Assembly (NCBI RefSeq): GCF_017876115.1
Contig: NZ_JAGINO010000007.1
Coordinates: forward strand, 1-64,000
DNA length: 64,000 nucleotides
Origin: Azospirillum picis
Lineage (GTDB): Bacteria > Pseudomonadota > Alphaproteobacteria > Azospirillales > Azospirillaceae
Direction: 5' to 3'
The position numbers and the translations under genes are program-made. Below the pieces are notes generated by a model. It saw nothing but the letters and a program-made list of their open reading frames with translations. It was not told the origin of the DNA and made no database searches. Shown here one piece after another: positions 38,319 to 47,483 of this stretch (its first letter is position 1; every line of letters starts with the position of its first letter).

Positions 38319-40571
38319 ATGGCAACGACAACCCTCGGCGTGAGAGCCTGGCTTCTCCTCCTGTCCCTGCTCACCTCCCTTCCGCTTTTCGCCTTCGCCG
38401 GGTATGCGACGTACCGTCTTGCGCAGGCGGAGCAGGACGCGACGCTCACCAACCTCGTCCAGCGCAATGATGCCGCGGCGAGTTCGGTGCGCCAGCACCT
38501 GCAGAGCTGGTCGACGCTGCTGATGACCCTGGCGAGGTCGGACGCCGCCCTGAACGGCGATGTCCACAGCCTGTACGACCATGCGATCCGGATGAAGGAG
38601 CTCTACCCCGACATCGCCAGCATCTCCCTCAACGACCGGCTCGGCAATTCGCTGTTCGATACGCTGACGGCCTTCGACACTGACCTGGCGCCGACCCGCC
38701 AGCCGGAGATGGTGGAACGGATTCTCGCCACCGGGCAGCCGCAGTTGTCGGATGTCTTCATGGGTGCCACCGGCAATTCCCTGAAGATGGCGATCGGCGT
38801 GCCCGTGACGGTTTCCGGCGGCACCGTCTACAGCCTGCAGCTCAACGTGCCGGTAAGGGCGTTGAACGCCGTCCTCGATGCCGAGAACCTGCCGCAAGGC
38901 TGGTACGCGGCGATCGTCAACCGCCAGGGCACGGTGCTGGCACGGAACCGGGCACCGGAGGAGGTCGTCGGCCGCAAGGCGACGGCACCGTTCCTCAAGG
39001 TCCTGGAACATGCCAGGCGGGGTGTCCTGGACCTGCCGTCGGTCGACGGCACGAACCTGACGAGGGCGTTCGTCAAGGTGGCGCCCTGGGACGTCACGGT
39101 GATGGTCGGCGTACCCGAGGACGTCTACTGGGCGCCCCTGAAGCAATCCCTCGTCCTCATCGTCTCGGGTGGCCTTGCGTTCGTCGCCATCGGGCTGACG
39201 CTCGCGGCATGGTTCTCAGGGCGCCTCGCGCGGGACGTCGCCGATGCGTCGGTGGCGGCCACGGCGCTTGGGCGCGGAGAGGCGCCTTCCCCCCGGCGGA
39301 CCCGCATCCGCGAGGTCAACGCGCTCGGCCGCGCGCTGTTGGACGCGCACGAACTGCTGCGCCGCCACGACGAGGCCCGCGCGGCGGAGCACCGGGCCGC
39401 CCTGGAGGCCAAGGCGGAAGCCGAGCAGGCGAACCTGTCGAAGAGCAAGTTCCTGGCTTCCGCAAGCCACGACCTGCGTCAGCCCCTGCAGTCCATGATG
39501 CTGTTCGCGAGCGTGCTCCAGCCGCATGTGCAAGGCGAACAGGGCGCGAAGGCGCTCGCCCATCTCGGGCGCGGGCTCGATGCCCTCAAGGAACTGCTGG
39601 ACAGCCTCCTCGACATCTCCCGGCTCGATGCCGGCGTCGTCGACCCGACGCTGGAGGATTTCGATGTCGGCTCCATCCTCGGCCCGATCATCACGGCCTA
39701 CGACGGCGTGGCGAGAAGCAAGGGGCTGGCGCTGGAGGCCACCGCCTGTTCGGCATCGGTGCGCAGCGACCGCACGCTGCTGGCGCGGATGATCCGGAAC
39801 CTTCTGGAGAACGCGGTCCGCTACACCAGGGCCGGGGCGATCCGCGTGACCTGCCATGCGGATGGCGGCCGCCTGCGGATCGCGGTCAGCGACACCGGCA
39901 TCGGCATTCCGGCCGACCATCTCGCCCGGATCTGGGAAGAGTTCCATCAGGTCGCCAATCAGGAGCGGGACCGCAGCCAGGGGTTGGGACTGGGGCTGGC
40001 GATCGTCCGGCGGCTTTCCGCCCTTCTCGACCATCCCGTCGACGTGCGGTCCACCCCGGACCAGGGCTCCGTCTTCACCATTTCGATCCCGCTCGGGGCC
40101 GCGGTGGCCGACCCGGCGCCGGAACCCGCGTCCTTCGCACCGCCACCGGGCGTCCGGAACCGGTTCGCCGTCATCATCGATGACGACGCCATGGTTCTGC
40201 TCGGCCTGACGACCCTGCTGGAGGACTGGGGGTATCGGGTGCTGACCGCCACGTCTGCCGAGCGTGCGCTCGCCGGCCTGGCCGGCGCCGGAAGGCGGCC
40301 GGACATCATCCTGTGCGACTTCAGCCTCCCGCATTGCACCGGCACCGAGACGATCCTAAAGATTCGTCGGCGCTACGGCGCGGACCTCCCCGGTATCCTG
40401 CTGACGGGCGAGACCGACGGCGAGGTCGCGCGGGAAGCCTCGCGGCACGGGCTGCACCTCATCCACAAGCCCGTTACGCCGCGACAGCTCGCCGCCACCA
40501 TTCAGGAGCTTGCGGGATCGGGGCCGGGGCCGGGATCGGAGTCGGCATCCGGGCCGGTCGTGGGCCGCTGA
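38319..40571 (+). CDS. Membrane hybrid sensor kinase with periplasmic dCache-like domain
   Basis: 750 aa. TM1 (about 10-33) and TM2 (about 276-299) enclose a 240-residue periplasmic region with Cache-like features. The cytoplasm has an H-box SASHDLRQPLQSM with His384, ATPase motifs (NLLENAVRYT, DTGIGIP, QGLGLGLAI), and a receiver with Asp667 in LCDFSLPHCTG. The SHDLRQPL variant is shared by a subset of hybrid kinases. The C-terminus ends in a Gly/Pro/Ser repeat tail (GSGPGPGSESASGP). Confidence 0.92.
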   Translation: MATTTLGVRAWLLLLSLLTSLPLFAFAGYATYRLAQAEQDATLTNLVQRNDAAASSVRQHLQSWSTLLMTLARSDAALNGDVHSLYDHAIRMKELYPDIASISLNDRLGNSLFDTLTAFDTDLAPTRQPEMVERILATGQPQLSDVFMGATGNSLKMAIGVPVTVSGGTVYSLQLNVPVRALNAVLDAENLPQGWYAAIVNRQGTVLARNRAPEEVVGRKATAPFLKVLEHARRGVLDLPSVDGTNLTRAFVKVAPWDVTVMVGVPEDVYWAPLKQSLVLIVSGGLAFVAIGLTLAAWFSGRLARDVADASVAATALGRGEAPSPRRTRIREVNALGRALLDAHELLRRHDEARAAEHRAALEAKAEAEQANLSKSKFLASASHDLRQPLQSMMLFASVLQPHVQGEQGAKALAHLGRGLDALKELLDSLLDISRLDAGVVDPTLEDFDVGSILGPIITAYDGVARSKGLALEATACSASVRSDRTLLARMIRNLLENAVRYTRAGAIRVTCHADGGRLRIAVSDTGIGIPADHLARIWEEFHQVANQERDRSQGLGLGLAIVRRLSALLDHPVDVRSTPDQGSVFTISIPLGAAVADPAPEPASFAPPPGVRNRFAVIIDDDAMVLLGLTTLLEDWGYRVLTATSAERALAGLAGAGRRPDIILCDFSLPHCTGTETILKIRRRYGADLPGILLTGETDGEVAREASRHGLHLIHKPVTPRQLAATIQELAGSGPGPGSESASGPVVGR

Positions 40572-40601
40572 CGCCGCCGTCCTGCCCGCCGCCGTCCTGC
40601 C
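40572..40601. repeat. Perfect 15-bp direct repeat in convergent gap
   Basis: CGCCGCCGTCCTGCC occurs twice back to back, immediately after the hybrid kinase stop, in the 69-bp gap before the response regulator on the other strand. Confidence 0.85.
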
Positions 40602-40640
40602 CGTCGCAGCCGGCCTGGAGCGATCCCGCCGGCGCCGCCC

Positions 40641-41009
40641 TCATCCCTCCGACAGGATCGCGGCCACGCGGTGGAGGAAGAGGGGGACCGAGAAGGGCTT
40701 GCGCAGGTAGGCGACGTAATCGGTGAAATCCCGCTTGACCGTCAGTTCGGGCACGGCGCTCATCATGATGATCGGAATGTCCTGCCAGGCCGGGTCGGCA
40801 CGCAACGCCCTGGCCAGCCCGATGCCGTCCAGCACCGGCATCATGAAATCGGTGACGACCAGATCCGGGGCGACCGCCTCCTCCGCCAGCCGGTTCAGCG
40901 CCTGGCGGCCATTGGCCGCCACCAGAACCCGATAGCCCTCCTCTTCGAGGATGGAACCGAGCACGGCGGCGATCCCGAATTCGTCTTCGACCAGCAGGAT
41001 GGTTTTCAC
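40641..41009 (-). CDS. Single-domain response regulator of the KaiC operon
   Basis: 122-aa receiver: acidic pair EDE (8-10), Asp54 in VVTDFMMPVLDG, Ser/Thr in MMSA, Lys in LRKPF. There is no output domain. It starts with GTG at 41009, with GGGAG from the end of the KaiC gene six bases upstream, so translation is coupled. It is the third gene of the kinase-KaiC-regulator operon. Confidence 0.9.
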   Translation of the reverse strand: MKTILLVEDEFGIAAVLGSILEEEGYRVLVAANGRQALNRLAEEAVAPDLVVTDFMMPVLDGIGLARALRADPAWQDIPIIMMSAVPELTVKRDFTDYVAYLRKPFSVPLFLHRVAAILSEG

Positions 41010-41012
41010 GCA

Positions 41013-42497
41013 TCACTCCCGCGGCGACGGCCGTTCTGAGGAAACCGGCCCGGACGATGCCAGGGCATCGGGGGTGACAGCGTAGCCGGGAAGCGGGCCG
41101 AGGATGCCGATGCCCGCGTCCGTGATCCGGAACTCCTGCAGCGCGGGATCGAACCCGCTGTCCCTGATCTTGGTGATCGACAGCAGGCGCCTGATCCGGC
41201 CCTCGACCTCGACATAGCGCAGGATGATCAGGTTCTCGACCAGGGTGGAGACGCCATAGATCGGCACCTGCACCGCCGAGCCGATCAGGTTGCGCATTTC
41301 CCAGAGGAAGAGGGAGGTGACGCCCAGCCCGCGCAGCTCGTTCGACAGGGTCGACAGGAAGCGGCTCATCCGGTCGGGATGGATGGAGGATTCCAGGAAG
41401 CCGTCCAGCCCGTCCACGACCAGCCGCCGCACGCCGCGGCTCCTGACGGCTTCCAGCAACCGGTGCGCCAGCTCGTCCAGGATGCTCTCGCCCTGTGCCT
41501 GCCAGACGAACGCCAGGCTTCCCTGCCGCTCCAGCGTCGCCAGGTCGATCCCCAGGGACGCCGCCTTGTCGCGCAGGCGGACCGGCGTCTCGTAGAACCC
41601 GAACAGCAGGCCCGGCTCCGCCTCGCTGCACTGCGCCAGGAAATGGAGGCCGAAGGTCGTCTTGCCGATGCCGGTCGGCCCCACCAGGATGGTGGTGGTC
41701 GCCTGCAGGATGCCGCCGCCGATGAGCGGGTCCAGCCCCTCGATCCCGGTCGCCACACGGGTGCGGAGCGGCTGTTCCGGATGGGCGGGAACCGCGTACA
41801 TGGCCTCGATGCGGGGATAGACCACCAGCCCGTCGCCGGTGATCCGGAACGGGTGGCGGCCGCGCAGCGACGCGCTGCCACGGAACTTGCGGACCTGCAG
41901 GCTGCGCTCCGTCCTCACCTCGAAAAGCCGGTCGTCCAGCTCGATCAGGCCGTCGACCATCGTATGCTCGGCCCTGACCGGCCCGGCGCTGCCGCTGGTC
42001 AGCAGCAGGACCGTGCAGTCGTTCATCGACGCATGCATCTGCAATTCATGCACGAACTTCTTGAACTCGCGGTCGGAGCCGGCCTGCTCCTCCGCCGCGA
42101 CCAGGCCGTCCAGGATCAGCAGGCTCGCATGGTGGGCCCGGATCTCGCGCTGCAGGAGGTCGCGCAGCCCGGAAAGCCCGTCCTCCTCCAGGGTGTTGAA
42201 CGCGCTGATGTAATAGAGCCGGTCGGGGATGATCGTCTCGTCGAAGAAACGCATCGGCCGCAGGTGCTGCAGCATGCGGCTGTGCGATTCCGCAAGCAGC
42301 GTGACATAGGCGGCCCGCCCGCCGGCGGCGACATGGTTGAAGCATATCTGGTTCGCCAGGATGGTCTTGCCCGCCCCGGGAACGCCCTGGATGATGTAGA
42401 CCCCGCCTTTGAGGAAACCGCCTCTCAGCACGGTGTCCAGGCCGGCGATGCCGCTCGGGACGCGTTCGAGTTCCAAGCTGTGACGGTCGTCTGTCAT
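41013..42497 (-). CDS. KaiC-like double-ATPase
   Basis: 494 aa with two RecA-like KaiC domains: Walker A GVPGAGKT (38-45) and GPTGIGKT (273-280), and Walker B-like LLILDG and LVVDGLDG. The second domain keeps Glu303 (FYETP) and a Ser417-Thr418 pair (YGVSTLVENLIILRYVE), aligned with the S431/T432 autophosphorylation sites of cyanobacterial KaiC. The ATG overlaps the kinase stop by four bases. No KaiA or KaiB is present, so a signalling switch is more likely than a clock. Confidence 0.9.
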   Translation of the reverse strand: MTDDRHSLELERVPSGIAGLDTVLRGGFLKGGVYIIQGVPGAGKTILANQICFNHVAAGGRAAYVTLLAESHSRMLQHLRPMRFFDETIIPDRLYYISAFNTLEEDGLSGLRDLLQREIRAHHASLLILDGLVAAEEQAGSDREFKKFVHELQMHASMNDCTVLLLTSGSAGPVRAEHTMVDGLIELDDRLFEVRTERSLQVRKFRGSASLRGRHPFRITGDGLVVYPRIEAMYAVPAHPEQPLRTRVATGIEGLDPLIGGGILQATTTILVGPTGIGKTTFGLHFLAQCSEAEPGLLFGFYETPVRLRDKAASLGIDLATLERQGSLAFVWQAQGESILDELAHRLLEAVRSRGVRRLVVDGLDGFLESSIHPDRMSRFLSTLSNELRGLGVTSLFLWEMRNLIGSAVQVPIYGVSTLVENLIILRYVEVEGRIRRLLSITKIRDSGFDPALQEFRITDAGIGILGPLPGYAVTPDALASSGPVSSERPSPRE

Positions 42498-43246
42498 GGG
42501 CTCTGCGGTTCTTTCGGTGTTGCGTCCAACGGCAGCCGGATCGTGAAGGCTGCCCCGTCGCCCGGCCTGCTGTCGACGGCGATGCTACCACCATGCGCCT
42601 GCAGGAGCGAACGGACCAGCCACAATCCGATCCCGAACCCGGCCCGCTTCCGGCTGGAGACGACCTGCTCGAAGCGCCCGAAGATGCGGTCCTGCGCCTC
42701 CGGCGGGATGCCCGGCCCCTGGTCGCGCACCGTCAGGCGGGCCTCGTCGCCCTCCCGCGCGAGCAACAGGTCGACGGGGCCGCCCGCCCCGTACCGGATC
42801 GCGTTGGACAGCAGGTTTCCGACGATCTGCTCCATCGCAAGCCGGTCCCACCGCCCCGGCAGGGTGCGCGGCAGGTCGAGACGGAGCGTCGCATCGGTAT
42901 GCGCCGCCTCCGCCGCATAGCTTTCCGCGGTCTGCCTGACCAGGGCCGCCAGGTCGAACGGCTCGACATGGATCTCGCCATGCCCGGCGTTGAGGCGCGA
43001 CACGTCGAGCAGCGTCGTCGCACGCTCCACATAGCGCTTGAGGGCCTTCTCCGCCTGATCCATCGCGCCCACCATGACGCCGTCGCCGCTCGCCTGCGCC
43101 ATGCGGCCGACGGTGTCCAGGATCAGGCTCAGGGCATACATCGGGTTGCGCAGCTCGTGCGCGGCGATGGCCAGGAAGTCATCGCGCGCACGCACGGCGT
43201 CCTCCAGCTCCCGGATGCGGGCCGTCAGATCATCCTCGTGCGTCAT
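42494..43246 (-). CDS. Soluble histidine kinase upstream of KaiC
   Basis: 250 aa with no membrane helix and only about 24 residues before the H-box (AIAAHELRNPM, His30). The ATPase part has NLLSNAIRYG, DQGPGIP and GFGIGLWLV. It lacks the thioredoxin-like KaiB-fold domain of SasA, so contact with KaiC would differ from the cyanobacterial pair. First gene of a tightly coupled three-gene operon. The start has no clear ribosome site. Confidence 0.9.
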   Translation of the reverse strand: MTHEDDLTARIRELEDAVRARDDFLAIAAHELRNPMYALSLILDTVGRMAQASGDGVMVGAMDQAEKALKRYVERATTLLDVSRLNAGHGEIHVEPFDLAALVRQTAESYAAEAAHTDATLRLDLPRTLPGRWDRLAMEQIVGNLLSNAIRYGAGGPVDLLLAREGDEARLTVRDQGPGIPPEAQDRIFGRFEQVVSSRKRAGFGIGLWLVRSLLQAHGGSIAVDSRPGDGAAFTIRLPLDATPKEPQSP

Positions 43247-43421
43247 CGCACACGCGTGCGGGCATTGACGCTCGCTTCCAGCACGAAATCCTCATTGTCG
43301 CCGACAGGACGGGCTTGCCCATGATAGCAGGGTGCCGCCGCCGGCGAAGACAGCTATCCGCATGGCCGGCCGGAATCTCAAGCGCTGCGGCGCCGGCGAC
43401 GCAGCCCCGGATGAAGCGCCG

Positions 43422-43865
43422 TCAGGAGCCGGCGGTGACCGACGCCGCCGGATTTCCCAGATCCAGAAGCAGGGGCACCAGCCCGCTTTCGCTGATGGCC
43501 TCCGCCGCCTGCTCCGGACTCATCCAGCAGCGCTCCCGCTCGTGCTGCTCGGGCCATTCCGCCAGTTCCTCCCGGACATCCAGCAGGTAGACGACGACCT
43601 CGCACTCGACGGAGCGATCGCCGGCCAGGCGCTTCTGGTAGCGGTAGGTGCCGGCCGGATGCTTGCTGACCTTGCCGCGGACACCGGCCTCCTCGAACGC
43701 CTCCCGCGCGGCCATGTCGCGCGGCCTGACCTTCTTCTCGGTCCAGCCTTTCGGAACGATCCAGCGTCGCGTCTCACGGGACGTGATCAACAGCACCTCG
43801 ACGCGGTTCGCGAGGAACCGGTATGGCAGTGCGGCGCATTGGGTGCGGATTTTCTCGGTGCTCAT
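43422..43865 (-). CDS. Nudix hydrolase (DIPP-like)
   Basis: 147 aa. IVPKGWTEKK leads into a Nudix box with the core REAFEEAG; the first Glu of the box is replaced by Val, as in some diphosphoinositol-polyphosphate or dinucleoside-polyphosphate hydrolases. Start at ATG 43865 (a TTG lies at 43901); its GGGAG is unusually close. It precedes nothing on the same strand and ends before a gap. Confidence 0.83.
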   Translation of the reverse strand: MSTEKIRTQCAALPYRFLANRVEVLLITSRETRRWIVPKGWTEKKVRPRDMAAREAFEEAGVRGKVSKHPAGTYRYQKRLAGDRSVECEVVVYLLDVREELAEWPEQHERERCWMSPEQAAEAISESGLVPLLLDLGNPAASVTAGS

Positions 43866-43978
43866 TACTCCCAATGTTGCCTGCCGTGCCTGCCACTTCA
43901 ATCCGTTTTGCGTCGGGAAAAACCGCTATTGCCTTCCGCACAACACCGATCGGGAGACCGGCGGCCGGCTCCCCGGCA

Positions 43979-45187
43979 TTATGCCGCCCGCCGCGCCCGG
44001 TCCTCGGTGTTGGGCAGGAGGGCGGTCAGCAGGCCGAGCAGCGGCAGGTAGGAGCAGGCCGCATAGACGAAGTCGATCCCCATCCGGTCGGCCACGAGGC
44101 CGAGCCCGGCGGCGCCGAGGCCGCCGACCCCGAAGGCCAGCCCGAAGAACAGTCCGGAGACCGTGCCGACCCGGCCGGGAAGCAGTTCCTGCGCATAGAC
44201 GACGATCGCCGGGAATGCCGACGCCAGCGCCAGGCCGATCACCACGCTGAGCGCGACCGTCGCCGTCAGGCCGACATAGGGCAACGCCAGCGTGAAGGGC
44301 AGGATGCCGAGGATCGAGACCCAGATGACGGTCTTGCGGCCGATCCGGTCGCCGATCGGGCCGCCGATCACCGTCCCGGCCGCGACGGCTGCCAGAAAGG
44401 CGAACAGGCAGAGCTGCGCCGTTCCGGTGGACAGCGCGAAGCGCTCCATCAGGTAGAAGGTGTAGTAGCTGGAGATGCTGGCGAGATAGACGTACTTGGA
44501 AATGATCAGCGCGATCAGGATGGCGATGGCACGGGCGACCTGGCCGGCCGGCAGGTCGTTCCCCGGCACCGCCGCACCGCCCCGCGCCCGCGGCTTCCCG
44601 TTGAGCCGGTGCCAGCTCCCCAGCCGGGCCAGCACCACCATGCCGGCAAGCGCCGCGAAGGCGAACCAGGCCAGGCTGCCCTGCCCATGCGGCAGGATGA
44701 TGAACGCCGCCAGCAGCGGCCCCAATGCCGACCCCAGGTTCCCGCCGACCTGGAACAGCGACTGCGCCAGCCCATGGGCGCCGCCGGACGCCATCCGGGC
44801 GAGGCGCGACGCCTCCGGATGGAAGATGGAGGACCCGAAGCCCAGCAGCACCCCTCCGGCGAGCAGCGCCGGAAAGCCGGGCGCCGCAGCCAGGGTGAGA
44901 AGGCCGAGCAGGGTCGATCCCATGCCGAGGACCAGCGAATAGGGCATCGGCCTGCGGTCGGTGACGAGACCGACGACGGGCTGCAGCAGCGACGCCGTCA
45001 CCTGGTAGGTCAGGGTGAGCAGGCCGAGCTGGGAGAAGCTGAGGCCGAAGCTGTCCTTCAGGATCGGGTAGATCGCCGGCAGCAGCGACTGGATCATGTC
45101 GTTGAGCAGATGGCAGGCGCTGATCGCGCCGAGAACGGAAAAGGCCGTCACGCCGGGGCTCGGCCGGCTCAAGGTGGTCTCAGTCAC
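43979..45187 (-). CDS. Fsr-type MFS exporter
   Basis: 402 aa with twelve helices. VLGAISACHLLNDMIQSLLPAIYPILKD at the N-terminus and GGVLLGFGSSIFHPEASRLA are marks of the fosmidomycin-resistance (Fsr) family of exporters. Family membership does not show which compound is exported here. It diverges from an AraC-type regulator 153 bp away. Confidence 0.88.
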   Translation of the reverse strand: MTETTLSRPSPGVTAFSVLGAISACHLLNDMIQSLLPAIYPILKDSFGLSFSQLGLLTLTYQVTASLLQPVVGLVTDRRPMPYSLVLGMGSTLLGLLTLAAAPGFPALLAGGVLLGFGSSIFHPEASRLARMASGGAHGLAQSLFQVGGNLGSALGPLLAAFIILPHGQGSLAWFAFAALAGMVVLARLGSWHRLNGKPRARGGAAVPGNDLPAGQVARAIAILIALIISKYVYLASISSYYTFYLMERFALSTGTAQLCLFAFLAAVAAGTVIGGPIGDRIGRKTVIWVSILGILPFTLALPYVGLTATVALSVVIGLALASAFPAIVVYAQELLPGRVGTVSGLFFGLAFGVGGLGAAGLGLVADRMGIDFVYAACSYLPLLGLLTALLPNTEDRARRAA

Positions 45188-45340
45188 GGGGTCGGGCCCT
45201 TTTCTCTCTGGCTTGCGGGGCGCCGATGCGGCCGGTCCGGCCGGGAGCCCCGATGCTGTTGCGCTCCATGGACCACGAGCCTAGGGTCGGCAACAACGGC
45301 CCGCCACTGCGGTTAGGCCAATTCCTTACGCGAGTGGGCC

Positions 45341-46117
45341 ATGGTCCGGAATGTCCGCATTGACGAGATCGACGCCGTCCCACGGCCGCTGATCGCCACC
45401 AGGCACGATTATCCCGACGGCGGCAGCCTCTCGCTCCACCGGCATCGCCGCGGCCAACTGATCTCCAGCGCCAGCGGCGTGCTGATCATGTCGACGCCCC
45501 AGGGCCGCTGGGTGGTGCCGCCGGGCTTCGGCCTGTGGATCCCGCCGGGCGTCATGCATGAGGTCAGGATGTCCGGCATGGTGACGACGCACAGCCTCTA
45601 CCTGGAGCCGTCCCTGTCGGAGGCCATGCCGGACCGCTGCCAGGTCGTCGGCCTGTCGACCCTGGTGCGCAGCCTGATCGCGCGGGCCATGGACGTTCCG
45701 GCGGACTATGATCCGGACAGCCATGACGGCGCGGTGATGGCGCTGATCCGGTACGAGATGCTGCATCTGCCGGCCCAGTCGCTGTCCGTGCCGTTCCCGT
45801 CCCATCCGGCCCTGGCCGAGCGCTGCCGGCGCTTCCTGCTGGCACCGACCGTGCACGAGACGATCGCGCAGTGGAGCGGCTCGCTGGGCGTCAGCCGGCG
45901 CGCCTTCACGCGGCTGTTCCGCCACGAAACCGGCTTGAGCTTCCTCGAATGGCGCCAGCAGGCATGCCTCGCCGCCGCCCTGCCGCGGCTGGTCGAAGGC
46001 GACCCGATCACCACGGTCGCCATCGACCTCGGCTACGACAATCCCGCGGCCTTCACGGCGATGTTCAAGCGCGTGCTCGGGTCGTCGCCGCGCGCCTATC
46101 TTGGGCGCGCCGGCTGA
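45341..46117 (+). CDS. AraC-family regulator
   Basis: 258 aa. An N-terminal cupin part (LSLHRHRRGQLISSASGVL, WVVPPGFGLWIPPGVMHEV) and a C-terminal double helix-turn-helix (WSGSLGVSRRAFTRLFRHETGLSFLEWRQQ; AIDLGYDNPAAFTAMFKRVLGSSP). Divergent from the Fsr-like exporter, it probably controls it. Confidence 0.9.
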   Translation: MVRNVRIDEIDAVPRPLIATRHDYPDGGSLSLHRHRRGQLISSASGVLIMSTPQGRWVVPPGFGLWIPPGVMHEVRMSGMVTTHSLYLEPSLSEAMPDRCQVVGLSTLVRSLIARAMDVPADYDPDSHDGAVMALIRYEMLHLPAQSLSVPFPSHPALAERCRRFLLAPTVHETIAQWSGSLGVSRRAFTRLFRHETGLSFLEWRQQACLAAALPRLVEGDPITTVAIDLGYDNPAAFTAMFKRVLGSSPRAYLGRAG

Positions 46118-46126
46118 CGCCGGCCT

Positions 46127-46774
46127 TCAGCCGATCGTCACCGGCCCGGTCTTCCCCAGCTTGCCGACCTTCAGCAGGTAGTAGCTGCCGAGGTTGTCGA
46201 TGAATTGCTGGAAATAGATGGTCCATTTGCCCTTGGCCCGGACGCCGACCATGCAGACGCGGAGATTGTCCTGGAACTGCCCGTTCATGGTCATGTAGTC
46301 GGACTTGTGCATCGAATGGGTGTCGCCGCGCAGCATCGTGCGCATCTCCCCCTCGTCGGTGCGGCCCTCTTCCGTCTGCAGGTTGGCGTGGGACACCGTG
46401 CAGACCCCGTTCCTGAATTCGGTGAAGCCGAAGGAACAGCCGTCCATCAGCGGGGTGAACATGATCTGCGCCTCGTCGCGCAGTTGGGCGACGTGCAGGT
46501 GGTTCTGTTCGTAGGGAAGCCAATAGGCCTTGAGTTCGCTCCCGCCGCCCCGTGCATGGGGGCGGATCGACCAGACCGTGACGTCCTTGTCGGCCTTGTG
46601 CTTGGAGATGATGCCGGTGCCCTTGCGCTTGCATTCCATGCCGTCGGCGTTCAGCCAGAAGCTGCGGGCCGACGGGACGCGGTAACCGGGATCGTTCGGG
46701 CTGAACAGCGGCAGGAACATGTTGTTCTTGAGGAAGCTGTCCGGGTTGGACGTGAAGTCCGCGACTGTCGGCAT
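46127..46774 (-). CDS. Unknown 215-aa protein with Cys/His pattern
   Basis: Not recognised from overall sequence. No signal peptide or helix. One segment, FTPLMDGCSFGFTEF to VSHANLQT, sets Cys113 and His129 sixteen residues apart after a turn, reminiscent of the SGC...H arrangement of CNF-type deamidases; this is weak pattern evidence. Other parts are beta-rich (YLLKVGKLGK, KGKWTIYFQQF). Start at 46774 has AGGAAAG upstream. It follows another unknown gene by 55 bp. Confidence 0.75.
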   Translation of the reverse strand: MPTVADFTSNPDSFLKNNMFLPLFSPNDPGYRVPSARSFWLNADGMECKRKGTGIISKHKADKDVTVWSIRPHARGGGSELKAYWLPYEQNHLHVAQLRDEAQIMFTPLMDGCSFGFTEFRNGVCTVSHANLQTEEGRTDEGEMRTMLRGDTHSMHKSDYMTMNGQFQDNLRVCMVGVRAKGKWTIYFQQFIDNLGSYYLLKVGKLGKTGPVTIG

Positions 46775-46829
46775 GTGGCGGCGACTTTCCTGCTGAAGGC
46801 GGTCTTGATTCCCGGCGCGGTGCCGGGGC

Positions 46830-47264
46830 TCACATGGCGTCCGGCGCGTCGACCCAGTAGTCGCTGGGGCTCTCGCCGTCGCCGAGGCTGTAATAAGGCT
46901 TGAGCCCGGCATAATTGCCGGACTTGTCGCGCCAGACCCACCAGACGACGAACACGCTGTCGTCGCTGCGCGTCATGCCGACCAGGTAGCTGACCTCGCC
47001 GCCGCCATGCGCAAGCTTGCGCACGATGTCGTTCTGGTTGGCGAGGAAGGGTGCCCGCAGGCCGGGGCGGAAGCGCGCCTTGTTCAGGAGTTCCGCGAAG
47101 GACGTGCAGTTGAACGTGGTCGTGCCGCCCTTTTCCGCCATCCACTGGCTGGTCTTCTGGTATTCCGGAACGCGCACGCGGGCGCGGTTCTCGCGCAGCT
47201 TCCCCTGGAAATCCGTTTTCCCTTGTGCCCGTTCCGCCGATTTACGCTTCAACCATTCCAGCAT
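46830..47264 (-). CDS. Unknown 144-aa protein
   Basis: A basic N-terminal helix (MLEWLKRKSAERAQG) followed by a mixed alpha/beta domain with aromatic strands (VFVVWWVWRDKSGNYAGLKPYYSLGDG). Not recognised. First gene of a two-gene unit with the 215-aa protein; codon use is normal for the region. A plausible promoter lies at 47294-47322. Confidence 0.72.
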   Translation of the reverse strand: MLEWLKRKSAERAQGKTDFQGKLRENRARVRVPEYQKTSQWMAEKGGTTTFNCTSFAELLNKARFRPGLRAPFLANQNDIVRKLAHGGGEVSYLVGMTRSDDSVFVVWWVWRDKSGNYAGLKPYYSLGDGESPSDYWVDAPDAM

Positions 47265-47293
47265 GGCGGCAGCCCTTTTCCCTGACCGAAAGA

Positions 47294-47322
47294 AGTATGG
47301 CAGCCCCGATCTTTCTTGTCAT
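47294..47322 (-). promoter_or_regulatory. Possible promoter of the unknown gene pair
   Basis: ATGACA (47317-47322), 17-bp spacer, CATACT (47294-47299) on the minus strand, 30 bp before the ATG at 47264. Confidence 0.4.
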
Positions 47323-47483
47323 TCCAAGAACGGCACAATCCGAACACCCGACCATCGGCGTCTTGATGTATTCGGAGTTGCGGCCGGGCGGCGGCAGAGC
47401 ACGGCAAGACGCGCCCGCCGCCTTGATTTGCCGCTTCGCGGTGCATTGTTTCGTGTCTGAAATATCGTGTCACCAATTCATCG

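Noticed and set aside
41013..42497. Circadian clock locus
   Set aside because: No KaiA or KaiB is present and the kinase lacks the SasA sensor domain; a clock claim is not supported.
43979..45187. Proof of fosmidomycin export
   Set aside because: Only family similarity is visible; the substrate cannot be inferred.
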